DNA from: a virus
Direction: 5' to 3' (one strand)
IMG/VR virus record: IMGVR_UViG_3300042887_001883
Coordinates: 1 to 64,000 of that record
Length of the DNA stretch: 64,000 nucleotides
Shown here: positions 33,906-44,035 of the stretch, in pieces
How positions within the stretch are numbered: position 1 is the stretch's first letter
Layout: the number at the start of each line of letters is the position of its first letter
Program-made: the position numbers and the translations under genes
Notes under the pieces: model-generated
What the model saw: the letters and a program-made list of their open reading frames with translations, nothing else
Database searches by the model: none
Told to the model about the DNA's origin: nothing

Positions 33906-36689
33906 ATGATTAATTCACCATATAAAGATTCGCCTAACAGTTTAACGGATGATAGCAACCGTATAGACTTATCATTCAACAGAAATGGTACCACCGGTAC
34001 CATTTCTTGGACTATTCCCCAGAATTTAGACAATCCTACGGCTCCGCCATTATATTATAATGGTATTTTATTACTATTAGATAATAAACCAATAACTATT
34101 AAACCTATTAATCATCAAAAATATCAAGATGATAATACCGTAGATATTAGTAAACATGTTGGTGACCGTATTGGTGATTCATTAGTCATAGGTAGTTTCT
34201 ATAATGATAAAACTACTAATTCTATTACCATTACCGATTTATCTGATAATGTAGATTATTATATTGCTGGTTTTGGTATTGATAATGTTACCAATTATAG
34301 TGCCCCAATATTCTCATATCAGTTACCATTAAAATTAAACATTGATGCCAATAATACAGCAGGATATCATATTGTTAAATTAGGTGTTTTACCTGCAGAT
34401 GTTATTGATATTGATACCAATTTATATGTTTATATCGATACTAAAGATTATACTTTACCCATTAACGCCACCACATATGCAGAATTAGTTGATAGCATCA
34501 ATACTAAAATAGCACAAGTGGATAATCCATATATTGGTAATGAACCTAAGAATAAAAATGGTTTATCTATATTAAACAATACCTTATATAAATTTGATGG
34601 TATTAATGATATATCCCAAGAATGCTCTTTTGGGAATATTCCACCTAATCAAATATCTGATGGTACTTATTGGATTACGGATGATACCTTATCACAGTGG
34701 AATAATGGTTCTTGGAACGAATTAGATGTTATTAAATATAACAAACCTACATTAGATTTAGTAGATGGTGATTATTGGTATGATGGTACTAATGCTTACC
34801 GATATGATGGATATATTTGGAAATCGGTTACCACCTATGAGGGAAAAGACCCTAGTTTAACCAAAACATTGAAAAATAATGCTATTTGGTATAACGGTAC
34901 TAAATTTTCCAAATATTCTAAAGATAAATGTAATGTCATCTGGAAAGATATTGATTTCTTCTATAATGAAAATAATCCATTAACATTCCTAAATGGTTAT
35001 TATTGGTTAAAAGATAATAAAATTTATCAATTAACTAATAAAAAATGGGTTTTGACAGATATTATTACTGGTACTAAGCCTGTTACTAGTGTCACCAAAA
35101 ATTGGTATGATGGTAAAAATGTTTACCAATATAACACGTTAACAGCAGTATGGGACTTATTACCAATTTCTGTTATTACCTTTAAATATGATGTTACTAT
35201 CGGTGATGAATGGTATTGGTATGATGGTAAAAAATTATATACGTATGATAAGTTAAACACCCAATGGGTCAGTATTTCATTCACGACTAATAGTGAAGAC
35301 CCTACCCTATCAAAAGTCAAAAAAGGTGATGCTTGGTTTGACACCTCTTTGAAAATTTGGGATGGTACCCAATGGCAAGCCATTGATTATATTGATAATT
35401 CTGCAGAACCAAAATTAGAAAGTGGTGTGTATTATCAAAATACCATAAATAAGCTGTATAAGCTGTATAATGGATTGTCATGGATTGACTTACAGGGATG
35501 TAACCTATCCTATGACCCAACTACTCTATTGCCTGGTCAATACTGGTTTACTACCTCAACAAATACATTATCTGTCTGGAATGGTATTAGCTGGCAATCC
35601 TTAATGTATTCTACATCATCACTAAAACCTAATCTAAATGATTTATGGTTTAACACCACTACAAAAAAATTATTAAAATTCAATAAATCTTGGGAAGAAA
35701 TTCTACCTAAGGCTATCTGTACTTTAGAAAATGGTGATATTAAAATTTCTAGTACCTCGGTAGGTAGTACCTCTATCCTATATATGCTAGATACTTTTGA
35801 AAATAATTCTAATCTTTTCCACTATACCTCACCCAGAGGACAATATCAAGAACCTGTTAAAGGTACTGATAGTATTAAATCAGAACCATTATATAAACAA
35901 GTCGGTGTAGGTACAGATGGTTCATATGATGAAAGACGTAATACTATTGATAATATTATGAGATTATTAGGATACCCCTCAGTATCAGTAGAATTAGATA
36001 AATCTCAATTAGAATTAGCCGTGGACTTAGGTCTATCATCATTTAGAAAATTATCTGGTAGTGCTTATGAACGTGCCCTATTTTTCTTAGATTTAAAAAA
36101 CAATGTTCAACAATATTATTTAACGGATGCTACTATTGGTTATAATAAGATTGTGGATGTACAAGCTGTTTATCGTAGAAATAGTTCATATATGAGTTCA
36201 GCCAGTGGTAATGGTATCTATGCTCAACAATTATTACAATGGATGTATAATCCTACAATGGGTTTTGATTTAACATCATATCATATTGTCAGTGAATATA
36301 CTGAATTGATGGATACTTTATTTGCTACTAGAATTGTTAGTAGATTTAATGAACGTTCAAGAAGATTGGATGTCTATCAAAATGTTGGTGGTGTTGAAAG
36401 AGTTATATTAGATACAACCATCGAACGTACAGAAAATGAATTATTGGTAGATAGAATAGCAGGAACATGGATATTACATTGGAGTCTTGGGGAAGCATGT
36501 TTAATGCTTGCCAATATTCGTGGAAAATATTCAAATGTTCCAGGTGCAGGAGGTTCAGTTAGTCTCAATAGTGGGGATTTAGTGGCAAGAGCCAATGACT
36601 TGTTTGAAAAATGCCGTTACGATATTGATAATTTCATTGCTAATGAGCCTGAAAATATCGGGTTAGAATCAACCATCGTTTGGGGTTAA
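33906..36689 (+). CDS. 13: Neck protein gp13-like fused to a Trp-rich repeat region
   Basis: A 927-residue protein. The C-terminal about 270 residues (from RRNTIDNIMRLLGYPSV) match the gp13-type neck protein of T4-like phages: a helical N-lobe, KIVDVQAVYRRNS, then IAGTWILHWSLGEACLMLAN and GAGGSVSLNSGDL. In T4 gp13 is about 309 residues and closes the portal. Residues about 1-160 contain fibronectin-like beta segments (TTGTISWTIP, NVDYYIAGFGIDN), and about 220-640 hold roughly a dozen short repeats of the form DG.YW......YDG..W. These resemble the end of the adhesin module, so the neck may carry fibre-like decorations. Followed 2 bp later by gp15. Confidence 0.75.
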   Translation: MINSPYKDSPNSLTDDSNRIDLSFNRNGTTGTISWTIPQNLDNPTAPPLYYNGILLLLDNKPITIKPINHQKYQDDNTVDISKHVGDRIGDSLVIGSFYNDKTTNSITITDLSDNVDYYIAGFGIDNVTNYSAPIFSYQLPLKLNIDANNTAGYHIVKLGVLPADVIDIDTNLYVYIDTKDYTLPINATTYAELVDSINTKIAQVDNPYIGNEPKNKNGLSILNNTLYKFDGINDISQECSFGNIPPNQISDGTYWITDDTLSQWNNGSWNELDVIKYNKPTLDLVDGDYWYDGTNAYRYDGYIWKSVTTYEGKDPSLTKTLKNNAIWYNGTKFSKYSKDKCNVIWKDIDFFYNENNPLTFLNGYYWLKDNKIYQLTNKKWVLTDIITGTKPVTSVTKNWYDGKNVYQYNTLTAVWDLLPISVITFKYDVTIGDEWYWYDGKKLYTYDKLNTQWVSISFTTNSEDPTLSKVKKGDAWFDTSLKIWDGTQWQAIDYIDNSAEPKLESGVYYQNTINKLYKLYNGLSWIDLQGCNLSYDPTTLLPGQYWFTTSTNTLSVWNGISWQSLMYSTSSLKPNLNDLWFNTTTKKLLKFNKSWEEILPKAICTLENGDIKISSTSVGSTSILYMLDTFENNSNLFHYTSPRGQYQEPVKGTDSIKSEPLYKQVGVGTDGSYDERRNTIDNIMRLLGYPSVSVELDKSQLELAVDLGLSSFRKLSGSAYERALFFLDLKNNVQQYYLTDATIGYNKIVDVQAVYRRNSSYMSSASGNGIYAQQLLQWMYNPTMGFDLTSYHIVSEYTELMDTLFATRIVSRFNERSRRLDVYQNVGGVERVILDTTIERTENELLVDRIAGTWILHWSLGEACLMLANIRGKYSNVPGAGGSVSLNSGDLVARANDLFEKCRYDIDNFIANEPENIGLESTIVWG

Positions 36690-36691
36690 TA

Positions 36692-37417
36692 ATGGAATAT
36701 TTCTATAGTCAACAGTTTAAAAGAAATATTATCCAATTCATGGAAATCTTCCGTGGGATAATTGTAAAGACTGGAAAATCGTCCGATGGAACAATAAAAG
36801 ATATTATTGTTCCCATAAGATATGGTAGTATGGATAGGGTAGCTGAATCCATAGCTGCAAATAACACCCAGAACCTCCCTACCAGGCTTCCTATCATGGC
36901 GGCATACCTTAGTACCATATCGATGGCTTCAGACCGTTACAAGGGCATAGACACCATTAAAACGATGGCTTATACTCCTCGTGGTGGAGTATTCCCAGAT
37001 GATACCAAAACTGTCAACCAAGTTATGCCAATGCCGTTCAAATTATCACTAGATTTACACATATATTCTAGTAATATGGAACAACAATTACAAATATTAG
37101 AACAAATTCTATTATTGTTTAATCCTTCTATTCAAATCCAAACTTCTAATGCCCTTTATGATGGTGGTAGAATTACTAATGTTGAATTAGTAGGTATCAA
37201 TAATGATGAAAACTATCCTATGGGTACTGACCGTAGAATGGTTATGCATACTTTGAATTTTGATATGATTTTATATTTAACAGCCCCTGCAAAGCTAAGA
37301 GATAATCTTATTAAACAAATTAATATCAGAATTTCAGAATTAGATGTTACCAATACTGATATAATCTCTACCGATTTAGACGATATTATGTTATCTATTA
37401 ATGATGTAATAGGATAA
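36692..37417 (+). CDS. 15: Tail completion and sheath stabiliser protein gp15-like
   Basis: A 241-residue protein matching T4 gp15: MEYFYSQQFKRN at the start, IIVPIRYGSMDRV (about 40-52), a Leu-Pro rich patch (LPTRLPIMAAYL), and MPFKLSLDLHIYSSNMEQQL followed by ILEQILLLFNP. gp15 forms the hexamer that caps the tail and joins it to the neck. Start chosen at 36692, just after the gp13-like stop; the in-frame start at 36680 would overlap that gene. Confidence 0.88.
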   Translation: MEYFYSQQFKRNIIQFMEIFRGIIVKTGKSSDGTIKDIIVPIRYGSMDRVAESIAANNTQNLPTRLPIMAAYLSTISMASDRYKGIDTIKTMAYTPRGGVFPDDTKTVNQVMPMPFKLSLDLHIYSSNMEQQLQILEQILLLFNPSIQIQTSNALYDGGRITNVELVGINNDENYPMGTDRRMVMHTLNFDMILYLTAPAKLRDNLIKQINIRISELDVTNTDIISTDLDDIMLSINDVIG

Positions 37418-37419
37418 TT

Positions 37420-38928
37420 ATGACAAATTATAATAGATATATCCCCGAACCAATACTCCAAAATAGTGCTTTTCAATTATCAAATGATGATAAAGCTAAT
37501 AGATTAATGAATGATTATGTCACTGAAGGTCTTATCATCGGTGGCACCCCTATTAAAGTATTTAAATTATTAGGAATTCATGAACAAAAATCATTAACCG
37601 CATTAGATGGTAAATTAATAACTAATGGTGAATATCCTGATTATCCTATCCTAAATCTAAAATCTGATGATTGTACCGAATGGCGTTCTATTAAATATTG
37701 TGGGACCCGTTCACCAGATACCTTTATAGGGTATGATTTTGGTCCTATCCTTTATGAAGATGGTGGTACAAAATATGCCATTGATACACAGAAAAAATAT
37801 CATGTCACCTCTATATTCATTCAACAAGGTGAACTATCTAAAAATAGAATAACTAAAGCTAGAATAGAAAATTCGGAAGATGGTAAATCATGGAAAGGTG
37901 TTTCATTAGTTAACCTTCATGATGATGAAAATGAACATTGGCTAGATATTAAACAATCATTTCCTGCTAGATACTGGAGAATAGTTCCTATTGTTTATAT
38001 TGGTACCGAAAATGATTTGTGGATTGTTAAAAAATTTGCATTATCCGAATATCTAAAAACAAGTATTACCAATATCCAAGATAGTATCTTTATGGAAAAT
38101 AGAGACCGTGCCTATTCTATGGACCCCATTGATATTAAAGCATATTATAGTTTAATAGATATTACCACAGATTTAACACAATATGGTATTCAATTATCTG
38201 ACCAATATACTTTTAAATTTGGGTTTAATTTAACCATCAATAAATTAAAAAGACCTATCGTCATTGGTGATATTTTAGAAATACCATGTGAAGTACAATT
38301 TGATATCAATATGAATCCTGTTAGAAAATATCTTGAAATTACAGATGTTGGTTGGGATAGTGCAGGATTTACTCCAGGTTGGCAATCTACAATATACTCA
38401 GTTATTGCAAAACCTATGTTAGCATCTCAAGAAACTATGGATATTGTTGGTGACTTAAATAATGATTTCTTTGAAAATGTACTAGATACCTATAATTCAA
38501 CAGCTTTGAAAGTATCTAATAATGTTAAAGCTGAAGCTAATACCAATGTCCCCGAATTTGGGGCAAATATTAATGATACCATAACAATTCCTACTAATAT
38601 TATTGATAATGCTGCTAAATTTGGTGTTAATCTTAATAAATTAAATCCTGACCCATTAGGGTATGGTTTAGAAGATGCTATGCCTCCCAATAATGCCCCA
38701 TATACGGAAGGTGATGAATATCCTAAAAAACCTAATAGTGGTGATTATCATAGATTAACCTATAGTAAATTATCTGACCCTATCCCACCTAGATTATATC
38801 AATATAGTTCTATTAAAAATAGATGGATATTCCTAGAATCGGATAAACGGTTTTCCTCTAATAGTAAAAAACCACAATTAAATGAATATTTGAATAGTGG
38901 CGTAGATATTACAAAAATTGTAAAGTAA
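37420..38928 (+). CDS. 14: Neck protein gp14-like with a discoidin-like insertion
   Basis: A 502-residue protein; T4 gp14 has 256. The gp14-like part is at about 240-345 (KRPIVIGDILEIPCEV, NPVRKYLEITDVGWDS), echoing the gp14 pattern EGDLIYFP...LFEI. Residues about 85-190 look like an F5/8 type C (discoidin) domain: IGYDFG, YHVTSIFIQQGEL, RIENSEDGKSWKGV, FPARYWRIVPI. Such domains bind carbohydrate. The C-terminal tail is Pro/Asn-rich. It follows gp15 by 2 bp, where T4 has the order 13-14-15. A terminator follows. Confidence 0.6.
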   Translation: MTNYNRYIPEPILQNSAFQLSNDDKANRLMNDYVTEGLIIGGTPIKVFKLLGIHEQKSLTALDGKLITNGEYPDYPILNLKSDDCTEWRSIKYCGTRSPDTFIGYDFGPILYEDGGTKYAIDTQKKYHVTSIFIQQGELSKNRITKARIENSEDGKSWKGVSLVNLHDDENEHWLDIKQSFPARYWRIVPIVYIGTENDLWIVKKFALSEYLKTSITNIQDSIFMENRDRAYSMDPIDIKAYYSLIDITTDLTQYGIQLSDQYTFKFGFNLTINKLKRPIVIGDILEIPCEVQFDINMNPVRKYLEITDVGWDSAGFTPGWQSTIYSVIAKPMLASQETMDIVGDLNNDFFENVLDTYNSTALKVSNNVKAEANTNVPEFGANINDTITIPTNIIDNAAKFGVNLNKLNPDPLGYGLEDAMPPNNAPYTEGDEYPKKPNSGDYHRLTYSKLSDPIPPRLYQYSSIKNRWIFLESDKRFSSNSKKPQLNEYLNSGVDITKIVK

Positions 38929-38956
38929 AAAAAACCCCGCCTTGGCGGGGTTTTTT
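38926..38956. terminator. Bidirectional terminator between the neck operon and sheath gene
   Basis: CCCCGCC (38935-38941), loop TT, GGCGGGG (38944-38950), flanked by A and T runs, between convergent genes. Confidence 0.9.
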
Positions 38957-38968
38957 ATGACTATCTAC

Positions 38969-41620
38969 TTAGTTTGAAATAGAATCGCCAGTTCTTACTA
39001 ATGTGATTGGAATGTAAATGAATTCCACTGTTTTAGTAGGTTTCAATGCAATTTGAACTTCTAATTCATTTCTGTCAATCATATCGGCAGTATTGTTAGA
39101 AGAATCACATAGTACCGCAAATTCATATAATCCACGACCTACTTGAATACTATGTAAGAATGATGTTACAACTGATGTCAATCCTTTTCTAGTAATATCA
39201 TCATTAGGTTGCATTAAATAATTATATGCTATTTTTCTAACACCACGTCTAATATAGGCAACCATTCGGGAAACATTCAAACGGTCTAAAGATGAATTGA
39301 ATGCTAAATTAACTCTGGTTTTTTGACCCCAAACAGCAATACCATATTGTACCGAATCATGAATAGGATTGATATTACATGCATTATACAAACTATCTCT
39401 CATACCTTGATTCAATCGTACACGTTCGAAGGTTGCCGCAGATGTACCGATTGCACCATTTGCAGTATTAACATAACCTACCGCAGATACACTGGAAATA
39501 CCAGATAATGAACCACGGTTAGGACCAGCAGGTGCGGCCCATACATTACCAATACTATCACTATACGCCATGACAGTTAACGCCATTGCTGATGATGGAC
39601 ATAACACATCATAACCATCTAAATTAGATGTATAACCATGTGGATAGTAATATGCAATCAAACCACGGTTATCAGAACGAATATTATTACCAGTAGAAAC
39701 AACAGAACTTTCATTAACTTGTTGTCCCCATCTAATAGCATCTCTTGGTGATAAGTCCATAGGAACATCACCAATAACAATAGTTTCTTGATTAACTCTA
39801 TCAGCTAATGTCAATAATTCATCCGCTACTTCAGGAAAACCGGGGCATAACATGATATTGAATTCATAACCTTCAGAGGCAATATCACTACCAAATTCAG
39901 GTTTAATATCCATATTCAAACTAGCATTATCTTGAATTACTTGTGCTAAACGTCTAACTACTTCTAATCTACGGGTAGCATCGGTATTATTAGATGTTAA
40001 ATTAAAACTACCAGATTGCAATGCATTAGATGGATGTGTAACAAAAAACCAACTATCAGTTTTAATATAATCACGGAATGCAGTATCTACCAAACTACCA
40101 AATTGTGCAACACTCAAACCTTGTTTAGTATTAACAAAATTAGTAATATTTAATGAGCCGCCAAAGTTTGAAGTACCATTACCAACTAATGGCGATGATG
40201 TGTTTGCTGCAACAGTTAATTCACCAATATTGGTCGTTACTGAAGTTAGTGTATCTGTATAGAAAATAGTGAATACTTTTCCATCAGTATTGGTAAAATT
40301 GAATACATTGCCAGTTACTTCTTTGGCATATAACAAACTTTTCGTTACATCTTTGATAATACCAGTAAATTTACCAACAATGGTAGTACCGTGATATCTG
40401 TTACCAGATACAACATAATCTACTGTTGCTACAGATTGTGTTGTAGCATTAGGTAATGATGCATCAGCAGGTGGTAAAAATACATTTTTTACATAACCAG
40501 TGATTTGTAAAACATCATTATAACCAGAAGGTAATGATAATGTTAATGATGATGGTAATGTATTATAACTAACTGTTACTGAACCCAATGAATATGGATG
40601 TAATTTAGATTCTAATAAACCTTTAGTACCAAAGAATGGAGTAGTTTTTGAAGAGTCATTAGTTAAAATGTCAGAAATAGCTGTTCTTACTTGGGTGTGA
40701 ATAGTTCTAGCACCTTCTAATAAGATATCATGAACTTTTACATCTGATGTATATGATGATGCAGAACTACCGGTCAATGTTGTAGAATAGATAGGGTCTT
40801 GATATTTGAAATAAGTATATTTCATTCCATCAGGATTAGAACCATCTTTTGATATAGTATTGTAGAAATTACCACCTAGTACTGCTGATAAATTGAATTT
40901 TAAATTAGCTGAATTGGTATATCTATCTTTGAATGAACTTGTTGATTGTGAATATTGTTCAATAGCTACATCAATAATTTCATCTAAAATATCATTATAA
41001 TATTCTTTACTAGCTACACCGGCATGATATGCTACGATGCTTGCTTTTTGTGCTGCCGATAATGTTGAGTCCGCAGTAGTACGAATTTCGCCAGTAGTGG
41101 TATCAATCAAATCTGATGTCAAGGTGAATAATTCATGCCCACCTAAGAATTGTTTTTCTGGGGATGTATCACCATTGTTACGTTGACTTAACTCTTGACC
41201 AGCCAATTGTTTAGCAACATTTACTGCATCAACCGTAGATTTTTCCCATAATAATTGCAAACTTTCAACGTCATCATCCAAATCAATATTTGCACGAATA
41301 ACGTATGCACGACTACCAACTTTTAAAAATTGATTTAATGCTAATAAACCATATTCGTTTCTGCAATCACCATGATAAGGTTGGTCATAAACATCACGAT
41401 AAAAAACTGGTACACCATATAATTCAATACTTTCTCTTAATGATGTTACTAATCTCGGAACCCCAGCTTCAATCGTACCTTGCGCTAGGACGTTTGAATT
41501 TGGTTGGGTCTTTCCATATTTGGTTGCGATAAAAAATAGAGGCACAGTATTGGAGGTGGTAGCAGTATAAATAGATTTATCTGTTACCGTCACCTGTACG
41601 CCTGGGCTTAATAATGCCAT
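38969..41620 (-). CDS. 18: Tail sheath protein gp18-like
   Basis: An 883-residue contractile sheath subunit; T4 gp18 has 659. The N-terminus is typical (MALLSPGVQVTVTDKSIYT, then VPLFFIATKYGKT, ESIELYGVP). The C-terminal domain, the most conserved part of sheaths, is present: WGQKTRVNLAFNSSLDRLNV, RMVAYIRRGV, and a final beta-strand VEFIYIPITLVRTG. Extra length lies in the middle outer domains (about 300-500). CAGGAG precedes the ATG and CATAAATA lies upstream on the same strand. It is inverted relative to the tube gene, whereas T4 has 18 and 19 in tandem. Confidence 0.93.
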   Translation of the reverse strand: MALLSPGVQVTVTDKSIYTATTSNTVPLFFIATKYGKTQPNSNVLAQGTIEAGVPRLVTSLRESIELYGVPVFYRDVYDQPYHGDCRNEYGLLALNQFLKVGSRAYVIRANIDLDDDVESLQLLWEKSTVDAVNVAKQLAGQELSQRNNGDTSPEKQFLGGHELFTLTSDLIDTTTGEIRTTADSTLSAAQKASIVAYHAGVASKEYYNDILDEIIDVAIEQYSQSTSSFKDRYTNSANLKFNLSAVLGGNFYNTISKDGSNPDGMKYTYFKYQDPIYSTTLTGSSASSYTSDVKVHDILLEGARTIHTQVRTAISDILTNDSSKTTPFFGTKGLLESKLHPYSLGSVTVSYNTLPSSLTLSLPSGYNDVLQITGYVKNVFLPPADASLPNATTQSVATVDYVVSGNRYHGTTIVGKFTGIIKDVTKSLLYAKEVTGNVFNFTNTDGKVFTIFYTDTLTSVTTNIGELTVAANTSSPLVGNGTSNFGGSLNITNFVNTKQGLSVAQFGSLVDTAFRDYIKTDSWFFVTHPSNALQSGSFNLTSNNTDATRRLEVVRRLAQVIQDNASLNMDIKPEFGSDIASEGYEFNIMLCPGFPEVADELLTLADRVNQETIVIGDVPMDLSPRDAIRWGQQVNESSVVSTGNNIRSDNRGLIAYYYPHGYTSNLDGYDVLCPSSAMALTVMAYSDSIGNVWAAPAGPNRGSLSGISSVSAVGYVNTANGAIGTSAATFERVRLNQGMRDSLYNACNINPIHDSVQYGIAVWGQKTRVNLAFNSSLDRLNVSRMVAYIRRGVRKIAYNYLMQPNDDITRKGLTSVVTSFLHSIQVGRGLYEFAVLCDSSNNTADMIDRNELEVQIALKPTKTVEFIYIPITLVRTGDSISN

Positions 41621-41660
41621 AATAAAACTCCTGAAAAATTGTACAATTTTTAATATTACT

Positions 41661-41668
41661 TATTTATG
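41661..41668 (-). promoter_or_regulatory. Late promoter box CATAAATA (leftward) for the sheath gene
   Basis: The plus strand reads TATTTATG; the minus-strand CATAAATA is 40 bp before the sheath ATG. It diverges from the tube box at 41677. Confidence 0.7.
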
Positions 41669-41676
41669 CAATTTTT

Positions 41677-41684
41677 CATAAATA
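41677..41684 (+). promoter_or_regulatory. Late promoter box CATAAATA (rightward) for the tube gene
   Basis: CATAAATA 37 bp before the tube ATG at 41722. Sheath and tube share similar leaders with the same TTTCAGGAGTTTT ribosome site, so their output may be matched. Confidence 0.7.
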
Positions 41685-41721
41685 TGATTTATATAATTAT
41701 ATTTTCAGGAGTTTTTTTAAT

Positions 41722-42339
41722 ATGGCAACTATACTCGATATCGGTATTGATAGTGCAAATATGGGTGTGTATCACCCAAAAATGAAAAATAGATGGAAAG
41801 TGGTTTTTTATCAACCTGGTATATCATCTGCAACCAATTCAGATGCATCTGTTCGTGATGCATTCACTATGCAATGTACAAAATTTGATAGACCAAAAGT
41901 ATCTATGGAAGAAGTACAATTACATAGATATAACTCAGTTGTTAAAGTAGCACAATCAAAATATTCATTCGGTGATATTAATATGACCATTGAAGATGAT
42001 GTTACCAACAATGCAGCTAAAAAATTGCAAGGTTTATTTGAAAATCAACAAATGTTGATTGGCCAACGTTCTAATCCTTTAATGCGTACTGCTAGAACCG
42101 CTAGTGAATATAAATTTGGTTGTTCTTTTCAAATGTTGGATGGTGGTGATGATTATGTAGAACAATGGAACCTTTCAGGTTGCTGGTTCAAAAATATTGA
42201 TTGGGGCGATATGGATTATTCTGATGGTGGTATTGTTACTATTAGTATCACATTGTCTATTGACCATGCGCAACAAATATTTGGTAACCTACTCACCTCT
42301 AATGGCCAATCTAGTAATTCGGCAATCGGCGGATTATAA
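41722..42339 (+). CDS. 19: Tail tube protein gp19-like
   Basis: A 205-residue tube subunit; T4 gp19 has 163. Typical features are HPKMKNRWKVVFYQPG near residue 18, a conserved F(D/E)RPK element (TKFDRPKVSMEEVQLHRYNS, about 53-72), and DINMTIEDDV (about 86-95), then the C-terminal strand GGIVTISITLSIDHA. Hexameric rings of this protein form the inner tube. CAGGAG precedes the start. The next gene, 6 bp downstream, has a related fold. Confidence 0.92.
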   Translation: MATILDIGIDSANMGVYHPKMKNRWKVVFYQPGISSATNSDASVRDAFTMQCTKFDRPKVSMEEVQLHRYNSVVKVAQSKYSFGDINMTIEDDVTNNAAKKLQGLFENQQMLIGQRSNPLMRTARTASEYKFGCSFQMLDGGDDYVEQWNLSGCWFKNIDWGDMDYSDGGIVTISITLSIDHAQQIFGNLLTSNGQSSNSAIGGL

Positions 42340-42345
42340 AATTTT

Positions 42346-43587
42346 ATGAGCATGTTTAGTTTACTTAACAATTTTGAAAAAGATATTGTTCAACAAACTA
42401 CCAATGCTGCTGTACTTGGCGTTGTTAATAATACTATACCAAATAATAGTCAACAATTATTAGAGACTGATAAAACTACTTACACCAATACAGCCTCGAA
42501 AGAAATGTTGGAATATCTTGGTATCAATACTAATAACGCCAAATATTTAACCGTTACACAACAAACTATTATTGATGATGCAAAGAATGCAGCCTCAAGA
42601 ATCGTTGATGCAAAAGTAAATGGGTCATTGACAGAAAATAATGTTCAACAAATATCTAGTTATATTAGCAATGAAGCATTAAAATATAATACCTCACCAT
42701 TAGGTCAAGTTGCCAATGATGTGAATATCATTTCAGATGCCCAAGCAACTCTAATAAAGTCAGTGACACCCACTACTTTAGCATATGCCAATCCTACACA
42801 ACCACCTGCCGATTCTACCAATACTAATAAACCAGATGCTGCGAATGATTATACCAGTGCAAATGGAACTATTGGATTATTATCTAGTAGTTTTAATTAT
42901 GCCCAAGTATTAAATAGTTTCCCACCTAAGGCAAAATTTACATATATTGTAGAATTTATATTCTATTCAGAATATGACCAAGATGTACCTAGTAATTTTG
43001 TATCATTAACAAAAAAATTCGATAGACCAGAAATCTCTATAGAATATGAAGAAGTTAATTATTATAACTTCAGAACAAATGTTCCAAAGAAAACAAATTA
43101 TGGTCCAGTATCCGTAGAATTACATGATGATGTACAAAATGAATCAATGAATTTTGTCGTTTCCTATTTAAGACGAATTAGTCCATTATTCAATCAACAA
43201 TATACTACAACACTAGAACAAAATGGTATGAATCCTGAAAATTCGTCAGCTTCATATGGACTTTACACCCAATACGATAATACTAATATTATTCAATCTA
43301 TTAACGTTTATCATCTATACAACATGTCTAATACCATGGATAAACATACATTCAATAATCCAAAAATCGAAAAGGTGTCTATGTCAGAATTAAATATGGC
43401 AGAAACTGATGGTAGCACAATTTCTTTATCTTTCATATATGATAACTATTTCTTAAATACTGGTATTAAAACAGATATTCCAAATAATCCATTAGACTTC
43501 CCAGAATTAAAAGCATTGTATCCAGATTCTAAAACATTCCACGGGGCACAATATGATAAAAAGTTTACAAATTATACAAATAGATAA
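42346..43587 (+). CDS. Second tail-tube-fold protein, possible tube initiator (gp54-like)
   Basis: A 413-residue protein. Residues about 1-180 are an Asn/Thr/Ala-rich, partly helical extension. Residues about 190-400 repeat the tube motifs: KFTYIVEFIFYSEYDQD, TKKFDRPEISIEYEEVNYYN, VSVELHDDV, and MSELNMAETDGSTISLSFIYD. In T4 the initiators gp48 and gp54 share the gp19 fold, which fits. A second tube layer or neck-proximal tube protein is an alternative. It overlaps the gp4 gene by one base (TAATG). Confidence 0.65.
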   Translation: MSMFSLLNNFEKDIVQQTTNAAVLGVVNNTIPNNSQQLLETDKTTYTNTASKEMLEYLGINTNNAKYLTVTQQTIIDDAKNAASRIVDAKVNGSLTENNVQQISSYISNEALKYNTSPLGQVANDVNIISDAQATLIKSVTPTTLAYANPTQPPADSTNTNKPDAANDYTSANGTIGLLSSSFNYAQVLNSFPPKAKFTYIVEFIFYSEYDQDVPSNFVSLTKKFDRPEISIEYEEVNYYNFRTNVPKKTNYGPVSVELHDDVQNESMNFVVSYLRRISPLFNQQYTTTLEQNGMNPENSSASYGLYTQYDNTNIIQSINVYHLYNMSNTMDKHTFNNPKIEKVSMSELNMAETDGSTISLSFIYDNYFLNTGIKTDIPNNPLDFPELKALYPDSKTFHGAQYDKKFTNYTNR

Positions 43588-44021
43588 TGGCCAGATTCCA
43601 ACAAGGTCTATACGTACCTAAAAATCCCGAAAAATATATCGGCGATGTTACCAAAATTAGATATATGTCTTCCTGGGAATTATCTATGCATAAATTCCTT
43701 GATAATAATATTAGAATTCTAAAATGGTCTTCTGAAACTATCGCAATACCCTATATAAAACCCACCGATAATAAAATTCACAAATATTATCCAGATTACT
43801 TCGTAGAATATGTTGATAAATCTAATAAAATTAGAAGAATCATCATAGAAGTTAAACCACATGCCCAAACCAGAAAGACTAGAGCACGTTCAGAAAAAAA
43901 TAGACTATATGAAAATGTTCAATATAGTGTCAATATTGCCAAATGGGCGGCAGCCAAAGACTTCTGTAAACAACATGGTTTAGAATTCCAAATTGTTACA
44001 GAAAAAAATATGTTTTCATAA
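43587..44021 (+). CDS. 4: Head completion nuclease gp4-like
   Basis: A 144-residue protein with a TnsA-like PD-(D/E)xK nuclease fold: YVPKNPEKYIG (about 9-19), SSWELSMHKFLD with E31, IAIPY, HKYYPDYFVEY with D70, and IIIEVKPH with E88 and K90. All four catalytic positions are present. In T4, gp4 (also called gp50) joins the head after packaging and is thought to trim the DNA end before tail attachment. Coupled to the preceding tube-fold gene. Confidence 0.92.
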   Translation: MARFQQGLYVPKNPEKYIGDVTKIRYMSSWELSMHKFLDNNIRILKWSSETIAIPYIKPTDNKIHKYYPDYFVEYVDKSNKIRRIIIEVKPHAQTRKTRARSEKNRLYENVQYSVNIAKWAAAKDFCKQHGLEFQIVTEKNMFS

Positions 44022-44035
44022 TCACTATTTTTACA

